From Ophiura sarsii (lineage: Eukaryota > Echinodermata > Ophiuroidea > Amphilepidida > Ophiuridae): a stretch of 64,000 nt of DNA. The notes below the pieces were generated by a model that did not search any database, was not told where the DNA came from, and saw only the letters and a list, made by a program, of their open reading frames with translations. Every line of letters starts with the position of its first letter. The first letter of the stretch is position 1. The DNA lies in contig CM069452.1 in the NCBI GenBank assembly GCA_035610835.1, forward strand, positions 26,479,121 to 26,543,120, read 5' to 3'. Of this stretch, positions 1 to 12,670 are shown piece after piece. The position numbers and the translations under genes are program-made.

Positions 1-205
1 CGCAACCGTTTGATGGACGCGGAATTTTCTATATTTGATGAATATTGTCCACAGAATGTCATAATCACCTAAAATGCTTTCCTTCGGGCAAAATGGGTTT
101 ATATTCTTATGTTTTTCATTTTAATCAGTTTCAATGACATTCATTCAGTAATAATCACAAAACTTGCCAATGCACCGCATGCTATCTACTGAAGATAGCT
201 CTTTA

Positions 206-1043
206 GGGACCGTTTATTATTTATGGTGGAGGGGGGGGGGGGGGACAAATTCGAGACTCGTATGTTAAAATTACCTAACCCCCCCCCCCCTACAACTGAA
301 ACTGAAAATTACATGACCCCCCCTGCTAACCAGTAGCTTTTTACACAACCCCCTCCCCCCTCTCCGAAAAAAATCAACTTGTCACATACTTAAGGGGCTG
401 TCTTTACCTTTGGAATTTTGTTCATTGATACGTTGGCAAATTTTGTTTGTGCCCTATCTGAACGGCCAATAATGTTATGATGCCCCTTCTTTTTATTGTG
501 TGAAATTAGTAAATGCGAGCGTAGCGAGTTGGAATTTTTTTCTTCATATTTATACATTTTGGGTGGTTTTGTGAGTCTTTATAACCCGAACAAGTTAGAA
601 CATTCTGAGCAGAAACGTATAATCCAGTGACTAAACATTCTACTTTTGTGCAGCATTGGTGCAAGGCAGAGATTAGGTGAAAAGCATGCAATAAATCACA
701 TTTTAAAATCATGAAATTGGATTTTGAAACATTATACACCCTGTGGCTCTAATGTCTCGACCGTTGATGATTATATAGATGTTTTTCCACCATATCGATT
801 TGCTGTCCAGAAGTCATCTCATAGTAAAAGTCGATAGGCTTTAAGAAAATATGCGCGAAGCGCAGAAAAAAATGGCATTTACACTCCAAAATAGCCTCTA
901 AAATCACTCCAATCACCATCTTTATAGTTTAAACAAATTTACACAACCCCCTCTGTTCAAGAATAAAAAGTTACATAACCTGTTACATGACCCCCCTATA
1001 GTTTACCCCCCCCCCCCCTCCACCATAAATAAAGAACGGTCCC
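206..1043. mobile_element. PIF/Harbinger-like non-autonomous DNA element
   Basis: The 838-bp element has TIRs starting GGGACCGTT and containing ATTTATGGTGGAGGGG at both ends. TTA flanks it at 203-205 and 1044-1046. The paralogous unit at ~1980 reads CACTTTATATG without the insert, which fixes the ends and the 3-bp duplication. A GGG-starting TIR with a TTA/TAA duplication is the PIF/Harbinger pattern. The interior carries poly-G and poly-C runs and no open frame. A related copy in the opposite orientation is at 41975-42881. Confidence 0.82.
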
Positions 1044-2491
1044 TTATATGTACATTTTCCACGCGTGGAATGTTTTAAAAACACGTGCAAAATACAAATT
1101 TACGTACGGCGACACGCTTTTTTAAATGACTACATCTCCAAAATGGAATTTCAGAATTCTATTAACTTTTTGCATTTAACTTAAAATTTAACTCTGAAAT
1201 CAATGGTATTAGATTTATATGATTTTGAACAAACACGTGTTCTTAAAGCAAACATCACTAGTTTCCGTTGGTTTGAGGCTCCTAGTGAATGCGCATGGTC
1301 AATGCGATGAAAATGAACGAATACCAACATAATACGTTCAGTCTTGGGCGGTTTTTTTAATCACAAATTCGGAAATAATGGCAGTAGGCGTACGTTCAAA
1401 GATATCGTGTGTGCCGAGTTTCAATCTGTTTACGATTTTAGTTTGCATTTTGGAATAACCAACGGACCAACAAAAACAGAAGTATGATGCAAAAATATTC
1501 AATACATTCGAATTCTTTTGGCTTAAAACAATATTTTGGCATCACAAATCGTTAATATTTACATTTTTGCAGTATAAAAACCCGCCTTTTAATAGGAAAA
1601 TGTGACATTATTTGAAATACATGTGGGTTGGGGGTATCCTTGGTATGCCTTCCAACCCAGACAAGACAGGTCCATAAGATAACAATTTTTTTGAACTTTT
1701 CAAATTTCAAACGGTGTCTTATCATCATGGTATTCAACAAATCTAGTAAATGTCAGATGATGATGTCCGCAACCGTTTGACGGACGCGGAATGTCTGAAA
1801 TTTTCTAGATTTGATGAATTGCATTATGTCCACAGAATGTCATAATCACTTAAAATGCTGGCCTTCGGCAAAATGGGTTTATATTCTTATATTGTTCATT
1901 TTGAACAGTTTCAATGACATTCATACAGTAATATTCACAAAACTTACCAATGCACCGCATGCTATCTACTGAACATAGCACTTTATATGCACATTTTAAG
2001 AAAACACGTGCAAAATGCAAATTTATATACGGCGACACGGTTTTTCAAATGACTACATCTCCAAAATGGAATTTCAGAATTCTATAGGCTTTTGCATTTA
2101 TACTTAAAATTTAACACTGAAAACAATGGTATTAGATTTAAATGATTTTGAACAACGGATTTAACATTACGGTTGACAACTGTATTAGTTGTGTGCACCC
2201 GACCCTTAAAGCACACATCACTAGTTCCTATTGGTTTGAGGCCCTAAGTGAATGTGCATGGTCAATGCGTTGAAAATGAACGAATACCAAAAAAATCCGT
2301 GCAGTCTTGGGCGGTTTTTTTAATCACAAATTCGCAAATAATGGCAGTAGGCGTACGTTCAAAGAACCCGTGTGACTGTGTGAGCCGAGTTTCTTTAATC
2401 TTACGATTTTTGTTTGCATTTTCCCCGTGGGATAGACAATGGACCAACATAAACAGAAGTAGGATGCAGACAAATTCAATATATTCCAATT

Positions 2492-3150
2492 AGACCGTGG
2501 GCCGTGAGGCCAAAATGTGCTTAGTTATTGATTTTCGTAGTCCACCTCTGGGCAGAACATGAAATGATTACCAAAAGGTGGCAAATATATCCCTTGACAC
2601 AAATTCACCTGATCCCACGTTCGTAGGTTGCACGTTATGACCCTAGACCTCGATTTAGGGTCAAAGGTCACATGTGTTTCAATGGGAAGTCAAAAACTAA
2701 ATTTAACATGGTAAAAAACCTAAAAATGAGCCATTGACTATATAAAGTATATTTTATTGTTGGGATAAGTGTTTTAAACAAAAAAGTCAATATGACAAAA
2801 ATGGTCTATTTTGGCCAACTTGTCCTTTTCAAAAGGTCACAGTTCAAAAACTATTGATCTACGATCAAAGTTGTGATTGACTTTTTTGTTTAAAACACTT
2901 ATCCCAACAATGAAATATACGTTATATAGTCAATGGCTCATTTTTTAGGTTTTTTACCATGTTAAATTTAGTTTTTGACTTCCCATTGAAACACATTTCG
3001 AGGTCTAGGGTCATAACGTGCAACCTACGAACGTGGGATCAGGTGAATTTGTGTTTAGGGATATATTTGCCACCTTTTGGTAATACTTTCATGTTCTCCC
3101 CAGAGGTGGACTACAAGAGTGAAAGATACAGACCAACGTCCCATAGTCTA
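2492..3150. mobile_element. Fold-back DNA element with ~250-bp inverted arms
   Basis: Two arms (about 2535-2790 and 2880-3117) are inverted copies of each other around a ~90-bp centre. Both contain GTAGTCCACCTCTGGG, the same interior stretch (GGTCATAACGTGCAACCTAC in one arm) and AAACACTTATCCCAACAAT or its complement. The outermost ends also match (AGACCGTGGG versus TAGACTATGGG). AATT is present at both junctions (2488-2491 and 3151-3154), and the unit-1 paralogue near 1510 lacks the insert. No reading frame is apparent. The superfamily is not assigned. Confidence 0.8.
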
Positions 3151-3257
3151 AATTCTTTGGGCTTAAAACAATGTTTTGGCATAAAAATCTTAATATTTAC
3201 ATTGCAGTATAGAAGCCCGCCTTTGAAAAGGAAAATGCGACATAATTTGAAATACTT

Positions 3258-3282
3258 GGGGGGGGGGGGGGGGGGGGGGGGG
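3258..3282. repeat. Poly-G run (25 G)
   Basis: Uninterrupted run of 25 G. The corresponding place in unit 1 (near 1625) reads GTGGGTTGGGGGTATCC, so the run expanded in this unit only. Length may be unreliable, since such runs are hard to sequence. Confidence 0.9.
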
Positions 3283-3986
3283 ACCCTTTTATGCCTTCCA
3301 ACTCAGACAAGGGTAGAGGTCCATAAAATAAAACGTTTCTTGAACTTTTCAAATTTCAAGCGGTGTCTTATCATCATGGTATTCAACAAATCTAGTAAAT
3401 GTCAGATGATGGTGTCCGCGCCCGCAACCGTTTGACGGACGCGGAATGTCTGAAATGTTATAGATTTGATGAATTGCATTATGTCCACAGAATGTCAAAA
3501 TCACTTAAAATGCTTTCCATCAGCCACACAAAATGGGTTTATATTATTCTTATATTGTTCATTTTGAACAGTTTCAATGACATTCATACAGTAATAATCA
3601 CAAAACTTACCAATGCACCGCATGCTACCTACTGAACATAGCACTTTATATCAAGTTTCCACGCGTGGAAAGTTTTAAAAAAACACGTGCAAAATACAAA
3701 TTTATATACGGCGACACGCTTTTACAAATGACTACATCTCCAAAATGGAATTTAATAATAATTAAATGTCAGATGATGATGTCCGCAACCGTTTGACGGA
3801 CGCGGAATGTCTAAAATTGTCTAGATTTGATGAATTGCATTATCTTCACAGAATGTCATTATCACTTAAAAAGCTTTCATGTGAATAAGTCCAGATCATT
3901 AGCTAACTATACAATGGAATCGCCCAAACTGGTTATTTTTTCTTAGAATTTTTTATTTTCGTCAACATTAGTAATTCACTGACTGG

Positions 3987-4465
3987 CAGTGGCGTAACTA
4001 GACTTTTTCATTTGGGGGGGGGGGGGGGGGGGGGGGCAAGAAGGGGCAGTGACTTGAAATGGTAGGGCTCCTAAGATTTTGTGAGTCCTGCAGAGATGCG
4101 GGACGATCGAGTGTGGACGATCGAGCTACATTTTGGCTCTAAACAAGCTTGTACCAAAGAATATTTCATCTTGGAAAGACATATGCGCGCGTAGCTTGCG
4201 AAATTTTTTCATATGTGTACTTTTGACCATCATAATTCCATGATTCCTTTCGTCAAATGAACCGACAATGCCAATCTCAACCGACACGATGTCATTATTG
4301 GGGGGGATTTGGTGTGTACTTTGTTTGTAAATTTCATTTACAGCCGTACTTGATTTCATTTGGGGGGGCAAGCGGGGGGGGGGGGGGGGGGGGGCAAGGG
4401 TTCCAAGTGGGGGGGGGGGGCCCCCTGCCCCCCCCCCCCCCCCCCCCCCGCTGGTTACGCCACTG
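3987..4465. mobile_element. hAT-like MITE with 8-bp target duplication
   Basis: Left end CAGTGGCGTAACTAG and right end (reverse complement) CAGTGGCGTAACCAG are flanked by a perfect 8-bp direct repeat CTGACTGG at 3979-3986 and 4466-4473. An 8-bp duplication and CAG-starting termini are typical of hAT. The interior contains several G or C homopolymers (for example 4014-4036, 4374-4394 and a C run near 4428-4449). Glycine- or proline-rich frames across it are homopolymer artefacts. No transposase. Confidence 0.85.
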
Positions 4466-4473
4466 CTGACTGG

Positions 4474-4850
4474 GCATTCAATAAAAATGGGCATGCCAGA
4501 ACAGCCTACACAATTTGAGACATCTCATTCCGAGCATTTGGATCCAAATGCTCCCAATCAATCAAAAAACTACTCTTCCACTCTTCCCATTTTCATTGTA
4601 AATTGTTGACGATAAGGATTTGTGTCGATAAAAACCAACCGTCGTTGAGATTGTTTATTCTATTACAGAAAAGTCAATACTCTGAATTTTGAAATGACCT
4701 GGCTTTGCGTGTCGCGATCCTGAAGCATAGCTCGGAGGACGCGGTGCTGCGCACCGCTTGGATGGTACGGTACCTGATCAATTTCATTTTTTGGGCCCCC
4801 CTAAACTTTTCTGGATCCGCGCCTGTTCATGTACATGTCCCAGCCAACAT
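4474..4850. other. Unannotated stretch
   Basis: Nothing recognisable. A short open frame near 4705 runs into the downstream minisatellite and has no family features. Confidence 0.5.
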
Positions 4851-5310
4851 GTATGCATGGCCCCATGTGGGCTACATGTGGGCAAGGGCTATGTGCGGGC
4901 TGACCACATGGGTCCCATATGGGTTTTACAAGGGCCATACTGGGCTACGTTTGGATAAACTTATCGGGGTCCATACAGGCTGACCACATGGGCCCCATGT
5001 GGGTTTTACAAGGCCCATAATGGGCTACGTTTGGGTAAACCTAACAGGGTTCCAAATAGGCTGACCACATGGGCCCCATGTGGGTTTTACAAGGGCCACA
5101 ATGGGTTACTTTTGGGTAAACCTATCAGGGTCCCATATAGGCTATAACCACATGGGTCCCATAATGGGCTACGTTTGGGTAAACCTATTAGGGTCCCATA
5201 TAGACTGACCACATGGGCCCCGTGTGGGTTTACAAGGGCCATAATGGGCTACGTTTGGGTAAACCTATCGGGGTCCCATATGGGCTGACCACATGGGTTA
5301 TATCACTATC
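4850..5310. repeat. ~81-bp minisatellite with CCCATGTGGG palindromes
   Basis: About six imperfect copies, starting near 4898, 4979, 5061, 5140 (short), 5202 and 5284. Each has GCTGACCACATGGG, a self-complementary block such as CCCCATGTGGG, then TTTTACAAGG and GGGCTACGTTTGGGTAAAC. Period is about 80-82 bp, not a multiple of three throughout, so the frames crossing it are not genes. Confidence 0.88.
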
Positions 5311-5551
5311 AGGGTAATTCCACGCAGGCGCACTGACCTTGGTTATATTGGTTTCGTAACACTATGGATTTCGCATTTATAAATGTTGATAAATGATTCG
5401 ATCCACATCATGCGCACTATTTCATAATTGCCAGTCATTTATTCGGGTACGTTAATAACTCAATTATCAATTACCTTATATAGGCTGCCCATAAGGGCAA
5501 GGCCATTTAAAACCCTGATTTGGCCATAATTAAATCCCCCATTGAACCCAT

Positions 5552-5730
5552 GGGGCCAACTCGCATGGGACCCTTTCGGACAAAGTGACCAAAATAGCAA
5601 GTGTCCCATGTGGGCATGCGCCTACTCAGATGGGACCCGTGGGGGCCAACTCGCATGGGCCCCTTTCGGACAAAGTGGCCAAAATAGTAAGGGTCCTATG
5701 TGGGCCGCCCAAATGGGGCCCACATATTTA
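5552..5730. repeat. Two-copy ~92-bp direct repeat
   Basis: GGGGCCAACTCGCATGGG, CCCTTTCGGACAAAGTG and CAAAATAG recur about 92 bp apart, near 5552 and 5643. The text shares the GGG/CATG/CCC style of the minisatellite upstream and is probably related to it. Confidence 0.75.
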
Positions 5731-5744
5731 CATGGGTATGGTTT

Positions 5745-7040
<1,296 letters not shown>

Positions 7041-7099
7041 AGGGGCGGGGCGTTCAGTAGACTATAGAGGCGTGAAAACTGCAATTTTCTAACTAATTT

Positions 7100-7300
7100 A
7101 TTTGCCTGTCTTTCTTTCTCCTTTCTGTCCGTTTTCCTTTTACCTTTCCTTCTCTTCCCTTTTCATCTCCTCTTTTCCCTTTATTTCCCTTCCTTTGCCG
7201 ATTTTCCCGGCCAATTTTTGTTTCAGTGGGGGTCGGTGACCCGACCCCACTGAAACAAAAAATCATTTATTTCCCTTCCTTTGCCGATTTTCCCGGCCAA
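7100..7300. repeat. Polypyrimidine tract, then direct repeat around a hairpin
   Basis: 7105-7195 is almost pure C/T. Then a ~35-bp sequence (TTTATTTCCCTTCC, then GCCGATTTTCCCGGCC) occurs twice, near 7180 and 7265. Between the copies is a hairpin with arms TTTTTGTTTCAGTGGGG and CCCCACTGAAACAAAAA (7215-7262). It may be a very small inserted palindrome with a duplicated target, or a replication-slippage product. Confidence 0.75.
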
Positions 7301-7329
7301 ATTTTTCCACCGACTCGGGTGGAATACGA

Positions 7330-8060
7330 GTAGGAGTACGACTCGACGATTCATTCATATAATTATTAGGCTACAGTCATCTGTACTTGGCTTAGGTTTT
7401 TGGTGACTTGGTTGACTTATAATAGTACACACGATCACTAGATGTAGTCGATCGGTTCACATATTAAGGCTACCGTAACCGGTATTTACTAATAAATCGG
7501 CAGATCTATAATAAACAAATCATCCGAAACCCGATTGTTTGTTTGTTTCTTGACGGTCACCTAACAACAACGATCCGATCACAAGAACACGTAAGCTGTG
7601 ACAATGAGGGCGGTATAGCATGTAGCGTTTTTTGTTCCGTTTATTTTCGGAACATCAAATTTCCGCCCCTAATCTCGGCCATACATGAGAACTGAAATTC
7701 ACGGTAATGATGAAAAACATTTCAGTGCGCCCTCTCTCGCTCCAAAATACTTGCTTGAGCCCCTTAAGCCATGCTGTATAGGTTTCTACTTTTTATGTCT
7801 ATTTTTTAAGCCCTGGTAACATTGAGATTTCATTATCAATCATTATCAGTTATTGAAAAATTTGCATTGCTTATCTATTATCGAAATGACTATTGAATCT
7901 GACTATTGGAAGTGTCGCAATTTTATTCGTGAATACATGTATACTTTATTTAGTGGATGTGAATAAATAAACATGTAACTGATTATAACGGCCCATGTTG
8001 GGTATAAATATGCTCTGTTCAGTTATTGAACTATATTTTTACCTTCTATCCAAATCATTT
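7330..8060. other. Unannotated stretch
   Basis: AT-rich DNA with no repeat, RNA or coding signal that I can support. Confidence 0.5.
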
Positions 8061-8063
8061 CGT

Positions 8064-9270
8064 TTTACTTGATAATAATAATATTAATAACAATACAAAA
8101 TACGTATAGAGCGCCTTACAACAAGTTCTTAAAGCGCTATACAAAGAGAAAAGTACAAATTACAAAAAATATATGAGAGACTGCACAATAGTTTACAAAA
8201 AACCAATATACTAATCAATTAGACACTATGTATGGACTTAAATATATGAGTCTTGAGACACTTCTTAAATCTGCCAAATGATGACATTGAGCGAACATAT
8301 CGAGGGTTGAGCGCCAGAAGGCCGTAACTCAAATGTTAGGCAAAATGAGATTTTGGTACCAAAATATTCCATAGAACTATAAAGAGATAACTCATAAACA
8401 CTCTTAATTTGACTAAAACTAGAGTTATAAGTTGGGTGTTACAGTGTATTGTAATTTGTCCCGAATATTTGAAAGTTGATTATCTCAGAACAGCATTTTT
8501 TGAGTGACGGCCTTCTGGCGCTCAACCCTCGATATGATGGTAAACTGTTCCAAATATATGGTGAAATAATCGCAAGAGTTATGTTACTGTAAAAGATTGT
8601 GTTTCCTGTAGCCGGGATGCGAAGAAGTTTTTGAGAGGAAGAGCGAAGAGTTCTCCCGGGGAGTGTATTTTGTTAGGAGTTCTGTGATATATGTTGGTGC
8701 CATATTGTTCAATGCCTTGAATGTGAGCAGAGCTATTTTTATAGTAAGCGTTGCTGAACAGTGAGCAAGCGTAGCTCTGAAAGAATCTGCTTCATATGGT
8801 CACGTTTTGAGCACCGTGACACGAGTCGGGCAGCGGAATTTTGCACACGTTGTAACTTGGAAATTTGGAAATCAGGAAGACAATACAAAGACTATTACAG
8901 CTGTCAAGTCTTGACGACACAAAGTCGTTGACAAGTCGCTCTGTTGACTCGCGATCAAGATATTTTATGAACCTGCCGATCTTGTATATGGCAAATGAAG
9001 CCGCGCGAACAATGTTCGAGACATAAACTTTTATTTCCAGGGACTTGTTGATAATCACACCAAGATTCTTAGCTGCACTGGTGATTTCTATATCAGATTC
9101 ACCGATTGTAATTTTAGTGAAAGTCAGAGTTTGTACAAATTTGGAACTAACAGATATTTCTTTTGTCTTAGATTAATTCAGCATAAGTTGTGTATCGCCC
9201 ATGTTTGACATCATGAACACATTACACCAGTTGCGAATTGCTGTTGATATTTCAAAACGATGGAACTTGA
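8064..9270 (-). pseudogene. 5'-truncated LINE, reverse-transcriptase C-terminal remnant
   Basis: Read on the minus strand from ~9265, the conceptual product has the C-terminal part of a jockey-superfamily (CR1/L2/Rex1-type) reverse transcriptase: IGRFIKYLD, ERLVNDFVSSRLDSCNSL, then after a frame change VQNSAARLVSR, and later YIWNSLP and FGRFKKCLKTHIF. Motif A, GVPQGS and YADD are absent, so it is truncated. Stops and frameshifts are frequent. The 3' end has an AGCGCTTTAAG...GGCGCTCTATA segment followed by an ATT-rich tail near 8064-8095, the form of tail used by microsatellite-ended LINEs. A small TIR element interrupts it at 8297-8535. Confidence 0.8.
8297..8535. mobile_element. 239-bp MITE with perfect 29-bp TIRs
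   Basis: Ends 8297-8325 and 8507-8535 are exact inverted copies (start ATATCGAGGGTTGAGCGCC). The element splits the LINE remnant between its WNSLP and SMSSFGRF codons. The terminal ATAT is self-complementary, so the target duplication cannot be placed exactly but fits TA. The perfect TIRs contrast with the decayed host LINE, so the insertion is younger. No coding capacity. Confidence 0.9.
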
Positions 9271-9811
9271 TGGTCCTAAGTCAACACCAACATGGAAACA
9301 AAACATTCACTTTGTGTCGCGAAAAAATTGGTGCCTAGCGTGTGTTCCAGATTTACTTGAGATTGCTTAAATTTGCCTCTGAATTATCTTATTTTTATGA
9401 TGAATAATGAGATCCAGTCTCAATATCTGTGACAGATTAAAGACTAGTGATAATATTGGGATTACTTTTACTGGAGTGAATCCATTGATAAACAATTGAG
9501 AAGGTTATTTTGAAAGGAAGTAAAAATTGTCAAACTACCCACCATAGGACTATAATGAGCTGGATGAATTAGTCATGAGCTATTCCCAATGGGAAATTTG
9601 TATGGGGATTATAAGAAGACACACATTTTCTTCAATGCCGTGGAATTAAATAAGCAGATGTTGTAGGAAAAATGAATTTATTGATGAGAAGAGATTCAGC
9701 AACATATATTTGTTCAAATCATAGTATAATATTATCGTGCAAATTAATTATATGAGATGATTTTGACACCCTTACCAAGTGTCCTGATACTTTTGATTGC
9801 TAGTGTATATA
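9271..9811. other. Unannotated stretch
   Basis: No repeat or coding signal that I can support. Confidence 0.5.
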
Positions 9812-9813
9812 TA

Positions 9814-10702
9814 CAGGGTGACCCAAAAAAATGTTAACACTCCGGGCACATAAGATATCTTGAAAGGACAGGAACACACGGGTCTTATCTTGATGTATTA
9901 TGAAAGCTGAGTAAATAAGCTTTCATTTGCATTTTATTGCGTTTTAATTGGTTATTTAGAACGGGAGATATGCTTCAGCAAACATGAGGAAGCAAAATCG
10001 GTTTGGTCCAATTTGAATTAATTACAATGATTACGAACTTGTAAGAATGCCAAAAACATTATTGTGCTGTAATTCAAAAGTAACAATACCATTGCAACAT
10101 TTAATCATAAGTTAGAATGTATCGATTATTGAATATAATTAAATCCAATGACAATTGTCTTCTGGGTGGGTCACCTGGCTGAAGAGTATGCCCTCTCTCT
10201 ATCCTGTGAGGGTGGAAAGCCACATCTTGCCGGTTGTCGGACCAGTTTTTGTAGACGGTAACGTTAATGCCCAACGCTATCTGCTTTACTGACAGCTACC
10301 CATTGCACATGGAAAAAGAGTATAGAACTTGAACTCATGACAAAATACCTATATAATTTATGTGGAATATATTTATTTATGTCTTTTAAGCTTGAAAAGA
10401 ATCGAAAGAATGCGTTGAAAAGAACAAAGAAGAGATTAACTGATGTGTGTGTGTGACTTAATCATGTTGCTTCTTGCTTCGTGCTTTACTTTCATACTGA
10501 GAGAATTGGACCAAGCCGATTTTGCTTCCTCATGTTTGCTGAAGCATATCTTCCGTTCTAAATAACCAATTGGAACGCAATAAAATGCAAATGAAAGCTT
10601 AGTTACTCAGCTTTCATGATACATCAAGATTAGACCCGTGTGTTCCTGTCCTTTAAGATATCTTATGTGCCCGGAGTGTTAACATTTTTTTGGGTCACCC
10701 TG
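9814..10702. mobile_element. TA-flanked DNA element with ~200-bp TIRs
   Basis: Termini CAGGGTGACCCAAAAAAATG and its complement are flanked by TA at 9812-9813 and 10703-10704. Complementarity continues about 200 bp inward (to ~10015 and from ~10498), including AGATATCTT, GCTTTCAT and CAAACATGAGGAAGCAAAA. TA duplication with a CAGGG end is compatible with Tc1/mariner-type elements, but no transposase is present and the call to superfamily is tentative. Confidence 0.85.
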
Positions 10703-12670
10703 TATAAAAGGAATCTAGTGATACATTTAGTATTTATACAATTCACATCACTTTGAGATTACGTGTGGCTATGCGATCTAATTTCAGAAACATACGTTTT
10801 CTGATTTCCAATTTTTGTTGAAAGAAACCTTAAAGAGCAATCTAATCTAAATGTTTATCAGATAAAAACACGCTTCATATTGTGAAATAGTTAATGTCCC
10901 TGCCCTTTTTTTAACATGCTGCCAACATTACTGATTCATTCACCTTTGGTTACGCTACTCATTCATTCGACTTTTCAAGAAGTAAGTAGGTGAAATCTAT
11001 CATATAAAACCTTTTTGAAAAACACGGAATGTAATCTGGAACCCGTCCGCCCGGAGGTAATAACATCGTCTTACTTTGGGCATGCTTTTGTTCTATTTCC
11101 TACACATTCTGTAGTCGCTCCTTTCGAGCAAAATCTAAATTCAAAGTAAATCTAAAAATATTGTGACTTTGTAACATTGTGTTTTAAGGTAATAATCACT
11201 TGTTTTAGCACATAAGCCACAATTTAATTTGACACCAGTATCCATGTCTTGGGTGAAATAGCATGTCTATTTGTTGAGGAACCGAAACATTTAAACAGAT
11301 AGGAATATCATAAAAATATTCAAAGTTGTTATATACATGTTTTTGTGATCCTCTGGGCACACCACACAAAGATAGACGACTATATAAAACCCGCCTATCT
11401 GATTTTCCGGTGGTTCTATTTCCATCAACTCTATTGTACATTTCACGCTCTAGTAATATTCTAATTTAATTATCGTTTTATCGTTATCAGTCATTGGCGG
11501 AATTGCCTGGATTTCTCTAGTTAATATCAAAGTAGGGTAATATTATTAGCATCTTTTATTGGATGATTAAAAAGTTGATGATTTAGATTGATTACTTATC
11601 AGAAGGATGATTCCTATTCAGGATGCCTCAAACTTCTGATGAGGTTTGGTAACAGAATTAAGTCTATGGGTTTGGTGCTCAATATTTCTCTCAGCTGTTA
11701 AAGAGTTAAACCTTGCAACCTAGATATACAAGTTTGTTCAATACCACAGGCCAAGTTCGGCACGAAAATGCCCTGAGAGGTAGTTGTTATAGAGTGAACT
11801 GTGTCATTGCCTCCCACTCTCAGCAAACTGTTAACTTGCTCCATATTTATATACAAGCTGGTACATCTAACCCATTGCTAACAATGAATCGAGACAGACA
11901 TGCTGTCGCAAAGTAAGACACGAGGCTTGTATGTGCTTTAGATACGGCTCGTATACTAATAAAGATTACTTTCTCAGTTAATTCTGGTGTTTTTTAGATA
12001 AGTCACATGAAAGATTTTCGCTTTTTCAATATATTGTGTTTTCCATTACATGTGAATTCTGGGATTCCATTACGCATCATTGCATAAACATGTAAGTTGT
12101 AGTTTTATCCTATATCAAAGTGTGATTTATTTACAGAAGCCTAGAACTAGTTGGGATTGATCTGAATAAATAACAGCTCTAAAATATACTCTAAAAACAC
12201 TAATAGTTCTACTGATGCTACATTCACTAGTAACATGTATAGATGACTACATTCATTAGTAGCATGTATGGATATTTCCCTAAATTAGGTAATTATTCTG
12301 CAACAGGTCACAAACTTTAATTTATTTCAACTTAGTTTATAAAGGATTTGTGGTGACCATAATGCAAACAACGAGAGTTCGCGGTACTCGATTATGAGAA
12401 TTCTATCAAAGTATTCTGCATTGCCAACCTCCAAGTAAAAGTGAAATACAACATTTTTGTAAAATTGATATTTATCACGATCACTGTTATATCAACATCC
12501 GAGGAATGAACTTGAATAATCTCATTTGAATAATCATAAGTGGGACAAGCAGAATTATACAGCAGCAACATTGCACGTACGCATACAGTATACATCTTCG
12601 CTTTTAGCGCCCGCCACAGTAAGACTCCGTTGGCTATCAAATGAAGTTTTTGAAACATGACGATGATTGC

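Larger units (their letters stand above)
1..3880. repeat. Tandem array of ~0.9 kb repeat units
   Basis: The sequence starting CGCAACCGTTTGA restarts at 1, 1768, 3423 and 3784, each time followed by the same non-coding text (GGACGCGGAAT, then a long shared stretch through TACGGCGACACG). With inserted mobile elements removed, units 1 and 2 are about 0.9-1 kb; unit 3 is cut to ~360 bp and unit 4 to ~100 bp. Unit 1 carries the element at 206-1043 and unit 2 the element at 2492-3150, so the units serve as empty-site controls for each other. No frame is kept open between units. The array may continue left of the window. Confidence 0.85.

Noticed and set aside
4126..4494. Glycine/proline-rich frames on both strands
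   Set aside because: They only read through poly-G and poly-C runs in the hAT-like element.
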